A stretch of DNA of 64,000 nucleotides from NCBI RefSeq assembly GCF_002234615.1, contig NZ_NMQW01000035.1, positions 1-64,000 of the forward strand, given 5' to 3'. Below, piece by piece: positions 1 through 7,100 of the stretch. The stretch comes from Paenibacillus rigui. Its GTDB lineage: Bacteria > Bacillota > Bacilli > Paenibacillales > NBRC-103111. The notes beneath the pieces are model-generated. The model had not been told where the DNA came from and searched no databases. It saw only the letters and a list, made by a program, of their open reading frames with translations. Numbering within the stretch: the first letter of the stretch is position 1; every line of letters begins with the position of its first letter. The position numbers and the translations under genes were made by a program.

Positions 1-114
1 AACGCTCTTGTAATTTGCATGCACATGAATGACGAACATCGGAAAGCCGTATGAGGGAAAACCTCACGTACGGTTTGATGAGGAGGGGCTGAATAATCAG
101 CCCTTTACTCTAGT
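1..114 (+). mobile_element. 3' end of a group II intron (domains V and VI)
   Basis: Positions 44-76 fold as a group II intron domain V: an outer stem AAGCCGTA/TACGGTTT, an inner stem GAGG/CCTC closed by a GAAA tetraloop, and the catalytic AGC triad at 45-47. Positions 79-110 then form a domain VI-like stem (GGGGCTGA/TCAGCCC) with an unpaired A near 107 that would be the branch point, putting the 3' end near 114. The reverse-transcriptase gene, if present, lies upstream of the window. It could be an intact intron or a remnant; only the 3' end is visible, and the exact boundary is uncertain by a few bases. Confidence 0.8.
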
Positions 115-198
115 AAGAAAGTATAAATTTCCCAACCTTCGGCTACCTTGACAAACGCATGCCATCTGGAAAGATGGCGAAACCGTTTATCCTTGTCA

Positions 199-242
199 TG
201 TGAATTACATCACAGCATTCGGCACCCGACAGCTTCTATAAT
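199..242 (+). promoter_or_regulatory. Crp/Fnr-type box and promoter of the oxidase operon
   Basis: TGTGAATTACATCACA (199-214) is a perfect TGTGA-N6-TCACA palindrome. A consensus -10 box TATAAT lies at 237-242, placing the palindrome centre about 41-42 bp before the predicted start near 248, the class II activator position. No good -35 box is seen, as expected for an activator-dependent promoter. Bacillus Fnr recognises this type of motif; another Crp-family protein remains possible. Confidence 0.8.
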
Positions 243-284
243 GAATCCATCAGATGCAGACGCGTCGATTGGAGGGGTTCGAAT

Positions 285-473
285 ATGAATACCGGTTTGC
301 ACGAAGTGGATAAAGCTCAGCCGTCCCGGTCCGGGAAGGACGAGGCGCCTGTTCACAACCAAGAAGGCAAGGAGCCGGCGCTGCGGGGCACTTTTGCGAG
401 CGTCATGATTCTGGGGGCGTTCATTCTCGCCACCTGGGCCGCCGTGTTCGTCTTATACCTGGTTCGACAATAA
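285..473 (+). CDS. Cytochrome c oxidase subunit IIa-like small membrane protein
   Basis: A 62-residue protein with a charged, hydrophilic N-terminal half (about 1-33) and one transmembrane helix (about 36-60) that begins with GTFASVMILGAFI, typical of the CoxIIa family, the single-helix accessory subunit of ba3-type oxidases. The ATG has an upstream GGAGGGG ribosome site and is the first gene after the Fnr-type promoter. It lies 26 bp before subunit II, so all three oxidase subunits probably form one transcript. The assignment rests on size, the single helix and the position next to ba3 subunits II and I. Confidence 0.8.
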   Translation: MNTGLHEVDKAQPSRSGKDEAPVHNQEGKEPALRGTFASVMILGAFILATWAAVFVLYLVRQ

Positions 474-499
474 GGGGAAAAGAAAGAAGGGGAACGTAC

Positions 500-970
500 A
501 TGCATATGCATCGTTTGGAAAAAATGTGGCTGACCTTCGGCTTGGTCATGCTGTTTGTCTTTTTGGGGGTACTGGGCGTGTCGGCTTTCGCCATGGGGCT
601 TCAGCCCCCGAGTGAGCACCATCATATGATCGATCCGACGAAGGTGTCGGAGACCGCTCCGTTCGACAAGCCGGGCATTCAAAAGGTTGCGGACAAAGAA
701 TACGAGGCCGTTATGGTCGCCTTTGCCTTCGGTTATAACCCGGACAAGATGGAGGTTCCGGTCGGCTCCACGGTTCATTTTACAGTGACAAGTCAGGATG
801 TCATTCACGGGTTCGAAATTCCGGGAACGAACGTGAATATGATGGTCATCCCTGGGGAAGTGAGCCAGGTTTCGCACAAGTTCACGAAGCCGGGCGAATA
901 TTTGATTCTGTGCAATGAGTACTGCGGCACCGCGCACGAATATATGGCGACGAAGATCGTCGTGAAATAA
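500..970 (+). CDS. ba3-type cytochrome c oxidase subunit II (CuA subunit)
   Basis: Membrane-anchored CuA subunit that takes electrons from cytochrome c and passes them to subunit I. One N-terminal transmembrane helix (about 12-33) is followed by an extracytoplasmic cupredoxin domain. The CuA ligands are all present: H103 (DVIHGF), C138, E140, C142, H146 and M149 in LCNEYCGTAHEYM. At 156 residues with one helix it fits the short ba3/B-type subunit II rather than the longer two-helix aa3 form, and no fused cytochrome c domain is present. It lies between subunit IIa and subunit I. Confidence 0.92.
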   Translation: MHMHRLEKMWLTFGLVMLFVFLGVLGVSAFAMGLQPPSEHHHMIDPTKVSETAPFDKPGIQKVADKEYEAVMVAFAFGYNPDKMEVPVGSTVHFTVTSQDVIHGFEIPGTNVNMMVIPGEVSQVSHKFTKPGEYLILCNEYCGTAHEYMATKIVVK

Positions 971-999
971 TAATTTCCTACAGAAAAGGAAGATTTCCT

Positions 1000-2652
1000 A
1001 TGGATACCATGCAACCGAAAGCATTTGACCGCAAAGACGGGGCGCTGGTCATGGCGCATATCTTGTTCGCTTTCTTCGCGCTGCTCCTGGGCGGGATTGC
1101 GGGCCTGCTGCAGAGCTTGGTCCGGGGCGGCAATATGACTCTGCCCGGAGGGATCGGCTACTACCAGCTGCTAACGGCGCACGGGGTGCTGATGGCGCTC
1201 GTGTTCACTACTTATTTCATTATCGGCTTTCTGTATTCGGGAGCCTCGATTACGCTTGGCGGCCATCTGCTGCCGCGGGTAAACCGGCTCGGCTGGGCGG
1301 GATACGGACTGATGACGGTCGGCGGGCTGCTTGCGCTCGCCATGATTTTGCTCAATAAAGCGAGCGTCTTGTATACCTTCTACGCGCCGCTGAAGGCTTC
1401 GCCGTATTTTTACATCGGTCTGGCTCTTGTGGTCATTGGAAGCTGGCTGAGCGGCTTCGGTCTTTTTTATCAATACCGTTATTGGAAAAGAACGCATCAA
1501 GGCAAGCTGTCGCCCTTATTCGGCTTTATGGCCGTATGTACGATGCTGCTGTGGCAGATCGCAACGATCGGTGTTGCCATCGAGGTTGTGGTGCAGCTGA
1601 TTCCTTGGTCGTTCGGCTGGACAGAGCGTATTAACATTATGCTGAGCCGTACGCTGTTCTGGTACTTTGGCCATCCGCTCGTCTACTTCTGGCTGCTGCC
1701 CGCTTACATGTGCTGGTACGTCATCATCCCGAAATTGATCGGGGGCAAAATTTACAGCGACGGGCTCGCCCGGCTGTCCTTCATTCTGCTGTTGATGTTC
1801 TCGATCCCTGTCGGCTTCCACCATCAGCTGATGGAGCCCGGAATCAGCCCGCTATGGAAATACATTCAGGTTGTATTGACCTTCATGGTCGTTGTACCTT
1901 CACTAATGACGGCATTCTCGCTGTTTGCGATGTTCGAGACGAACGGGCGCGCCAAAGGGGCGAAGGGGCTGTTCGGCTGGCTGAAGGTGCTGCCGTGGAG
2001 CGACGTCCGCTTCTTCGCGCCGTTCGTCGGGATGCTGACGTTCATCCCTGCGGGAGCCGGGGGGATTGTCAATGCGAGTAACCAGATGAACGAAGTTGTG
2101 CATAATACGCTGTGGGTGACAGGACACTTTCACTTGACGGTCGCCACGAGTGTGGCGCTGACCTTCTTCGGCATCACGTACTGGCTGATTCCCGTTATCA
2201 CTCAGCGGGTAATGACGCCGAGAGTCAACAAGCTTGGCATGCTCCAAACCGTTATCTGGTGCGTCGGCATGTTCTTCATGTCGGGCTCGATGCATGCGGT
2301 AGGCCTGCTTGGTTCGCCGAGACGGACGGCCTATACGACCTACGGCGACCATCCCGATGCCGTGCTTTGGATGCCATATCATGTGGCGATGGCTATCGGC
2401 GGGATTGTTTTGTTCCTCGGACTGCTGCTGATGATTTATAACGTCATCGCGCTGCTTCGCTGCCCGAAAGGGGTCACGGAATATCCTCTCGGGGAAACAA
2501 TGGAGCCGGAGGAGGCGACGCCGCGTTATCTCGAACGCTGGGGGATGTGGATCGCGTTGACGGTCGTGCTGATTATGTTTGCTTATACCATACCGGTGAT
2601 GGATATGTTCGGTCCGATGCAAACGGGCTCGCCAGGCTACAAAACCTGGTAA
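1000..2652 (+). CDS. ba3-type cytochrome c oxidase subunit I
   Basis: Catalytic haem-copper subunit, 550 residues with about 13 predicted membrane helices. Visible signatures: TAHG with a low-spin haem histidine (H61); GHPLVYFWLLPAY, where the glutamate of A-type oxidases is replaced, as in ba3 enzymes; GFHHQ with the CuB histidine pair; and GHFHLT near the haem histidines. These features place it in the B family of high-affinity oxidases. An AAGGAAG ribosome site precedes the ATG, 29 bp after subunit II. Expression from an Fnr-type promoter fits an oxidase used under low oxygen. An intrinsic terminator follows it. Confidence 0.93.
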   Translation: MDTMQPKAFDRKDGALVMAHILFAFFALLLGGIAGLLQSLVRGGNMTLPGGIGYYQLLTAHGVLMALVFTTYFIIGFLYSGASITLGGHLLPRVNRLGWAGYGLMTVGGLLALAMILLNKASVLYTFYAPLKASPYFYIGLALVVIGSWLSGFGLFYQYRYWKRTHQGKLSPLFGFMAVCTMLLWQIATIGVAIEVVVQLIPWSFGWTERINIMLSRTLFWYFGHPLVYFWLLPAYMCWYVIIPKLIGGKIYSDGLARLSFILLLMFSIPVGFHHQLMEPGISPLWKYIQVVLTFMVVVPSLMTAFSLFAMFETNGRAKGAKGLFGWLKVLPWSDVRFFAPFVGMLTFIPAGAGGIVNASNQMNEVVHNTLWVTGHFHLTVATSVALTFFGITYWLIPVITQRVMTPRVNKLGMLQTVIWCVGMFFMSGSMHAVGLLGSPRRTAYTTYGDHPDAVLWMPYHVAMAIGGIVLFLGLLLMIYNVIALLRCPKGVTEYPLGETMEPEEATPRYLERWGMWIALTVVLIMFAYTIPVMDMFGPMQTGSPGYKTW

Positions 2653-2695
2653 GCCGCGGGCCGTCCGTATCCGCAGGCGCAAGCCGTGGAACCGC

Positions 2696-2733
2696 AAGCC
2701 GTTAACCCTCTTGCCAGGGGTTGGCGGCTTTTC
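2696..2733 (+). terminator. Intrinsic terminator or attenuator after oxidase subunit I
   Basis: AAGCCG and AACCC pair with GGGTT and CGGCTT around a short loop, followed by TTTTCTT. It may reduce read-through into the downstream GAF/two-component genes. Confidence 0.55.
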
Positions 2734-2799
2734 TTGCCGGAATGGGGAACGGGTCCGGAGAGGCGGCTTATGGAAGAGAATCCAAGGGAGACGATGAGG

Positions 2800-3261
2800 A
2801 TGGAACAAATAAGGAAGGAAGAAGCGTTGGCCGTAAGGCTCGACCGGTTCAAGCTGGATACCCGCAGCGATTTTGCCGGTCTGGCGCTCCCTTTGGATTC
2901 GGAAGGGGGGCAGCTGCAGTGGAGCTTTGTGGCGGGGAATACGAACCGGCGCTATGAACGGATGCGGGTAAAGCGGGGAAGAGGCCTCGCCGGGATGGCT
3001 TGGCAGATCGGCCGCCTGCTGACCTGGGATGCGTCGATGGAGGAGACGGCAGTCAAGGCTCCTGAGAAGCGGAGCCTGTATCTCGACTGCCCGCTGCTGC
3101 TGGCCGAAGGGCTGAAGGCTGCGGCTGCGGTTCCGGTTCGTTCCGGCGGTGTGGGGAACGATTGGCTTTTGCTGGTCGGCAGACGAACCCCCGAGGCTTA
3201 TTCGGTAACGGAGATTGCGTATGTTCAGGCTTGCGCTGCGGAGCTTAGGGATTTAATATAA
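2800..3261 (+). CDS. GAF-domain protein (NreA-like position)
   Basis: About 153 residues, a single GAF-like domain: a conserved GRGLAGMAWQ segment, then LYLDCPLL, AAVPVRSGG and DWLLLVG strands near the C terminus. In staphylococci a GAF protein, NreA, binds nitrate and controls the kinase NreB. Here the protein also lies directly before a response regulator and a sensor kinase, so the same role is inferred from context, but the ligand is unknown. The ATG at 2800 is chosen because an AAGGGAG ribosome site lies 9 bp upstream. In-frame starts at 2770 and 2794 are possible. Confidence 0.65.
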   Translation: MEQIRKEEALAVRLDRFKLDTRSDFAGLALPLDSEGGQLQWSFVAGNTNRRYERMRVKRGRGLAGMAWQIGRLLTWDASMEETAVKAPEKRSLYLDCPLLLAEGLKAAAAVPVRSGGVGNDWLLLVGRRTPEAYSVTEIAYVQACAAELRDLI

Positions 3262-3300
3262 GAGCGAGCGCAACGTACGGAATCTTGGGGGGGCTTAGCA

Positions 3301-3957
3301 ATGATGATCAAGCTGGGGATTGTAGACGACCATGCGGTTGTCCGTTCGGGGTTAATGATGCTGTTGAACGCGAGGGAGGATATAGAGGTGGTCGGGGAGG
3401 CCTCCGAGGGGGATGAGGCGATCGCCATGGCCGGCGAGCTGCATCCCGATGTCATTCTGATGGATTTAAACATGCCTCACGGCAAGGACGGATTGACGGC
3501 TACGAAGGAAATTAAACAGCTGCTGCCGGAGACGGCGATTCTTATTTTGACGATGCATGACGACGAGGAATATTTGTTTCAGGCCATCCATGCCGGCGCA
3601 TCGGGCTATATTCTGAAAAGCGCCCCGCACCAGGAGCTGGTGACGGCCATCCGTACGGTGTCGGCGGGCGACGCTTACTTGTATCCGTCGGCTACCAAAC
3701 GGCTGATGGGCGAATATTTGGAGCAGCTTCGCAGCGGCGGGGCCAAGGAACGGACCGATATGCTGACCGAGCGGGAGAATGAGATCGTTTCGCTTATCGC
3801 CAAGGGCTACAGCAACAAGGACATCGCAGAGCAGCTGATTATCAGCGTCAAGACGGTGGAAACTCACAAGTCTCATGTGATGGAAAAGCTGGGGTTTAAA
3901 ACACGCCCCGAGCTCGTCAAATATGCGATGAAAAAGGGGCTGCTGAATTTTGAATAA
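3301..3957 (+). CDS. NarL/NreC-family response regulator
   Basis: A 218-residue DNA-binding response regulator. The receiver domain (about 3-120) has the acidic pair D9/D10, the phosphorylation site D55 in VILMDLNMP, and a conserved lysine in GYILKSA. The C-terminal LuxR-type helix-turn-helix (about 150-212) contains LTERENEIVSLIAKGYSNKD and VKTVETHKSHVMEKL. The gene ends inside the start of the histidine kinase, so the two are translationally coupled. It probably controls respiratory genes in response to the adjacent kinase. The target promoters cannot be read from sequence alone. Confidence 0.92.
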   Translation: MMIKLGIVDDHAVVRSGLMMLLNAREDIEVVGEASEGDEAIAMAGELHPDVILMDLNMPHGKDGLTATKEIKQLLPETAILILTMHDDEEYLFQAIHAGASGYILKSAPHQELVTAIRTVSAGDAYLYPSATKRLMGEYLEQLRSGGAKERTDMLTERENEIVSLIAKGYSNKDIAEQLIISVKTVETHKSHVMEKLGFKTRPELVKYAMKKGLLNFE

Positions 3958-5068
3958 ACCGGATCAGAAGCGTTATGAGGCAATCGGCGAGCATGTGGAC
4001 GAATTGATATCCAAGCTGGAGGCGCATATTGACGATCCGGAGGTTCGATCGGATTTAAAGCAGTCGCTTCAGCGGCTGTCGGAGCTCAAGTTCGCGCTGG
4101 ACGAATCCTCTATTGTTGCGGTGACCGACCGGCAAGGGGCGATCCGGTACGTGAACGATAAGTTTTGCGAGATCTCCAAGTACAGCAGGGAGGAGCTGAT
4201 GGGCCGGGATCATCGGATCATAAATTCGGGCTACCATGACCGGACTTTTATGAAAGGTCTATGGGATACCATCTCCGCCGGCCAAGTATGGCGCGGTGAC
4301 ATCCGCAACCGGGCGAAGGACGGCAGCTTGTATTGGGTGAACACGACCATCGTGCCGTTCGTCAATGAGCAGGGGAAGCCGCACCAGTATTTGGCGATCC
4401 GCAATGAGGTGACGGAGCTGAAGCGTGTCGAGGCGGAGCTGCAGCTGATGATGAAGCAGGTGATGAACATCCAGGAGGAGGAGCGTAAGCGCTTTTCCCG
4501 CGAGCTGCATGATGGCATCGGTCAAAGCTTATTCTCGCTGCTTATTCAGCTGGATCGACTTATTATGGAGGACGTCCACCCGGAGCTGGAGAAGCTGCGC
4601 AACCATGTCTCACATATTATGGAGGATGTGAGGGGACTGGCCTGGGAGCTGAGGCCGTCGGTTCTGGACGATCTGGGCGTCGTGCCGGCCATCCGCACCT
4701 ACATCGAGAATTATTCCGCCCACTACGGCATTCGGGTTCAACTGGATACGAGTCTGCGCAGACGGCTGGGGGCTCAGGAAGAGACGACGATTTACCGTAC
4801 GATTCAGGAGGCGCTGACGAACATCAGCAAATACGCCGACGTGGATGAGGCGCAGGTGACGGTTCATGACTTGCCGGACCGGGTAGAGGTGTGCATCTCG
4901 GATCAGGGCAAAGGCTTCGTGAGAGATCCGGGCGCGGCGGGCGTAGGCTTGTTCAGCATGGAGGAGAGGGCCCGCACGGTCGGGGGCCAGCTAACGATCC
5001 ATTCCGGTGTAGGAAGCGGTACCGAGATCAGGCTGATTCTGCCCAACCGGGGAAATCATGCCGGGTAG
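3950..5068 (+). CDS. PAS-domain sensor histidine kinase (NreB-like, HisKA_3)
   Basis: A 372-residue soluble kinase with no membrane helix. Order: N-terminal helical region (1-50), PAS domain (about 52-160, with VNDKFCEISKYS and WRGDIRNRAKDGSLYW), a HisKA_3 dimerisation helix with the phospho-accepting H187 in RELHDGIGQSL, and a HATPase domain ending GVGLFSMEERARTVGG. It uses a TTG start overlapping the regulator by 8 bp. Cytoplasmic NreB senses oxygen through a four-cysteine Fe-S PAS domain, but this PAS domain has only one cysteine (C73), so it must sense something else or use another cofactor such as flavin or haem. Confidence 0.88.
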   Translation: MNKPDQKRYEAIGEHVDELISKLEAHIDDPEVRSDLKQSLQRLSELKFALDESSIVAVTDRQGAIRYVNDKFCEISKYSREELMGRDHRIINSGYHDRTFMKGLWDTISAGQVWRGDIRNRAKDGSLYWVNTTIVPFVNEQGKPHQYLAIRNEVTELKRVEAELQLMMKQVMNIQEEERKRFSRELHDGIGQSLFSLLIQLDRLIMEDVHPELEKLRNHVSHIMEDVRGLAWELRPSVLDDLGVVPAIRTYIENYSAHYGIRVQLDTSLRRRLGAQEETTIYRTIQEALTNISKYADVDEAQVTVHDLPDRVEVCISDQGKGFVRDPGAAGVGLFSMEERARTVGGQLTIHSGVGSGTEIRLILPNRGNHAG

Positions 5069-5183
5069 TCGTAAAGTATACCTACCGTATTGCAAAGAGC
5101 AAGGCGCTGCTAGAAAGGATCATTATTCACGGATAAGAATACCGGCTTTCAGACCGGATAGGAAGAAAAGAAGTAGCACAAAG

Positions 5184-5364
5184 CACAGAGTAGAACGGAG
5201 GGAGCCAGGTGTGGGTGGAGGAGCGGAGCGTCCGCCTTTGAAACTTGTGTTCTACCGCTGCTTGGTTGGATTCAAGGAACACGAGGTTCAACAGCGGCCG
5301 GAGCCCTACACCTGACTCCCTCCCTGTGTACAAACAACCCAAGGACGCCGCAAGGCGTTTTTTT
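5184..5364 (+). ncRNA. Candidate structured RNA with pseudoknot and terminator
   Basis: In the 663-bp gap between the kinase and doxX. GGAGGGAGCCAGGTGT (5197-5212) pairs with ACACCTGACTCCCTCC (5308-5323) over 16 positions with one A-C mismatch, and CACAG/CTGTG extends it. Inside lie a hairpin GCGGA-GCG-TCCGC and a 9-bp stem CTTGTGTTC (5244-5252)/GAACACGAG (5277-5285). The loop of that stem contains CCGCTG (5255-5260), which can pair with CAGCGG (5292-5297) to form a pseudoknot. A terminator ends it. I do not recognise the RNA class, and a clear promoter was not found. Confidence 0.5.
5344..5364 (+). terminator. Intrinsic terminator of the candidate RNA
   Basis: ACGCC-GCAA-GGCGT followed by seven T residues, a compact strong terminator before the Fnr-type promoter of doxX. 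Confidence 0.85.
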
Positions 5365-5503
5365 CTTTCCCTGCACCAGGCTGCCAAGGCCGTACGGCCG
5401 GTTCAAGCCGAGCGCCGGTCTATGGGGGAGCTACCGCATCATTTCTCCGATTCGCAGGCTTCGCCAGCATGAATCGGGTGCTGTTCAAAAATAGGCAAAT
5501 GCT

Positions 5504-5546
5504 TGTGATTTCTATCACAGCTGCATCGTATAGGATATGGTAAATT
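5504..5546 (+). promoter_or_regulatory. Crp/Fnr-type box and -10 element, distal promoter upstream of doxX
   Basis: TGTGATTTCTATCACA (5504-5519) is a perfect TGTGA-N6-TCACA palindrome. The hexamer TAAATT (5541-5546) falls exactly where a -10 box should be for a class II site centred at -41.5. Confidence 0.75.
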
Positions 5547-5608
5547 ATAGCCATGGAGAGGTTAATCAACACTCCGGATCCTGCAAGAGCGAAAGGGGAA
5601 TGGAGACC

Positions 5609-5662
5609 ATGCCTGCATTCTTGATCAATCAACGATCTCACGACAGATTATTTTTTTATTGA
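5609..5662 (+). CDS. Possible 17-residue leader peptide
   Basis: ATG with a purine-rich upstream sequence (AAAGGGGAATGGAG), reading MPAFLINQRSHDRLFFY then TGA. It lies between the two Fnr-type promoters of doxX and would be translated only from the distal transcript. No homolog is recognised. It may be chance; the support is only the ribosome site and position. Confidence 0.25.
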   Translation: MPAFLINQRSHDRLFFY

Positions 5663-5667
5663 ATACA

Positions 5668-5710
5668 TGTGAAAAAAATCACGAATTATTTAATTCACTC
5701 ATTTTACACT
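5668..5710 (+). promoter_or_regulatory. Second Crp/Fnr-type box and promoter, proximal to doxX
   Basis: TGTGAAAAAAATCACG (5668-5683) matches nine of ten palindrome positions. TACACT (5705-5710) occupies the -10 position for a site centred at -41.5. The transcript would begin near 5717, 15 bp before the doxX ATG. Confidence 0.6.
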
Positions 5711-5731
5711 CAAATGGAGGAGCTGGTTATC

Positions 5732-6277
5732 ATGTTGAAATGGATGCGGGAGAATGTTTACGCGGCAGGCGTGCTTTTTATCTTACGGGTGTATGTAGGC
5801 TGGGAATGGGTAACGGCAGGATGGCATAAGCTGACGGGAGGCTTTGACGCGACAGGCTTTATCAAGGGTGCGGTAACCAAACCGATTGTCGATAAAGCAA
5901 CCAATGAGCTGGTGTATCCGACGTTCACAGCGTTCCTCGAGCATTTTGCCCTGCCGCACGCGAACTGGTTTAACCTCGTCATTCCTCTTGGTGAGTTTTG
6001 CGTAGGGTTAGGATTGATCTTGGGTGCCCTGACCACCGCGGCCGCATTTTTCGGATTGCTGATGAACTTCATGTTCCTGATGGCCGGTACGGTAAGCACG
6101 AACCCTTGGCTGATTCTGCTGGGCGGACTGGTGTTTATGGCCGAAACGAATGCCGGTAAATTCGGGGTGGACTACTACCTGATGCCGATCCTTCGCAAAA
6201 TGGCTGCCAACCGGAGAAAAGGCGGCAACCACACGAATCATACCGCAGGCGGCACACATAAAACCCTGCATGCCTAG
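5732..6277 (+). CDS. DoxX-family membrane protein
   Basis: About 181 residues with four predicted membrane helices. GWEWVTAGWHKLTGG follows the first helix, and PLGEFCVGLGLILGALT lies in the second. DoxX/DoxD proteins are linked to quinol oxidation and thiosulfate:quinone oxidoreductase in some organisms, and to redox stress in others; the role here is inferred from co-regulation with a ba3 oxidase. The ATG at 5732 has GGAGGAG 9 bp upstream; an in-frame GTG at 5669 lies inside the Fnr box and is unlikely. The C terminus is hydrophilic and His/Asn/Thr-rich (GGNHTNHTAGGTHK), an unusual tail. A terminator follows. Confidence 0.8.
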   Translation: MLKWMRENVYAAGVLFILRVYVGWEWVTAGWHKLTGGFDATGFIKGAVTKPIVDKATNELVYPTFTAFLEHFALPHANWFNLVIPLGEFCVGLGLILGALTTAAAFFGLLMNFMFLMAGTVSTNPWLILLGGLVFMAETNAGKFGVDYYLMPILRKMAANRRKGGNHTNHTAGGTHKTLHA

Positions 6278-6311
6278 AACGGCAAGCGAATAAAGCCCTT
6301 GCTTGTGAAAC

Positions 6312-6343
6312 GGCCTTAAGCCATAAGCTTAGGGCCTCTTTTT
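6312..6343 (+). terminator. Terminator after doxX-family gene
   Basis: GGCCTTAAG/CTTAGGGCC hairpin followed by TCTTTTT. Confidence 0.75.
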
Positions 6344-6369
6344 ATGTGGAAAAAAAAGGACCAAGTCCG

Positions 6370-6412
6370 TGTGACAAAACGCACATACAACCGGGGGGCA
6401 CCGTAGTAATCT
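6370..6412 (+). promoter_or_regulatory. Crp/Fnr-like box and promoter of the hemerythrin gene
   Basis: TGTGACAAAACGCACA (6370-6385) matches the Fnr palindrome with one mismatch in the right arm. TAATCT (6407-6412) sits at the expected -10 distance for a site at -41.5. Confidence 0.55.
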
Positions 6413-6454
6413 TTAGGGTATAGGCAATTAAACGTTCGCTGGAGGTGGGGAACC

Positions 6455-6994
6455 ATGAATATGCCCATGAAGCCGCAGGCTGATTCGGGTACCGCTCATA
6501 TAACGGAGCTGGCGGTGGTGTTGGACCGGTTAAAGCAGGAGCATAGTGAATTGATGCAGGTGCTGACCGAAATGGAAGAGCAGGCGGTTCAGGCGGAGTT
6601 GGAAACCGACAAGCATCGGGCGTTAGGTTCCTTGCTGCATCTGAGGTTGTGGACGTTGGCCTTCAAGGAAGAGCTTGACCGCCACTCCGAGTGGGAAGAG
6701 AAGGAGCTGTTTCCTTTTTTGAACGCTTATTTTCGCCATTCCGCCTTCCCGACGGTGATGGCATCCTTTTTGAGCCTTGAGAAGGACCATGAGCTCGCGA
6801 TGAACTATATGCAGTCATTTCTGCGATCCGTTCATGCTTTGAAATCGGATTCCGATGCCATGCGTATGAAGCAAGCGGCCGCACTGCTGACGCATGCTTG
6901 CCGTATATTGCGGAGCCATTTGGAGAAAGAGGAGCAGCTTGTGTTTCCGATGACGGAGAAGGTTTTGACGGATATCGATTCGTTATTTTCATAA
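6455..6994 (+). CDS. Hemerythrin-like cation-binding protein
   Basis: A 179-residue four-helix protein of the HHE/hemerythrin type. Putative di-iron ligands occur in order: H in LKQEHSEL (first helix), H and E in DRHSEWEEKELFPF, H in EKDHELAM, and H and E in RSHLEKEEQLVFPM. Such proteins bind oxygen or nitric oxide, or repair Fe-S clusters (YtfE/ScdA type), although the ScdA N-terminal domain is absent. An Fnr-like promoter and the nearby oxidase/NreABC-like genes point to a role when oxygen falls or NO appears. The gene stands alone and ends in a strong terminator. Confidence 0.85.
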   Translation: MNMPMKPQADSGTAHITELAVVLDRLKQEHSELMQVLTEMEEQAVQAELETDKHRALGSLLHLRLWTLAFKEELDRHSEWEEKELFPFLNAYFRHSAFPTVMASFLSLEKDHELAMNYMQSFLRSVHALKSDSDAMRMKQAAALLTHACRILRSHLEKEEQLVFPMTEKVLTDIDSLFS

Positions 6995-7008
6995 GGGTAA
7001 AACATCAA

Positions 7009-7037
7009 GGGACTGCCGGCGGCAGTCCCCATTTTTT
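7009..7037. terminator. Terminator between convergent hemerythrin and aminopeptidase genes
   Basis: GGGACTGCC-GGC-GGCAGTCCC with a T-rich tail on the plus strand. It may also act on the minus strand, but without an equally good U tract. Confidence 0.85.
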
Positions 7038-7100
7038 ATTTTGCTGCGGATTTGCCGGCAGCCCTTGAAGGGCTCCGCCTTCACTCGTTCCAGTACCGTC

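Noticed and set aside
3950-5068. True oxygen-sensing NreB
   Set aside because: The four cysteines required for the NreB Fe-S cluster are not present in the PAS domain; only the gene arrangement is similar.
5184-5364. Known riboswitch, 6S, SRP or RNase P RNA
   Set aside because: Sequence hallmarks of these classes were compared from memory and none fits, so it is left unassigned.
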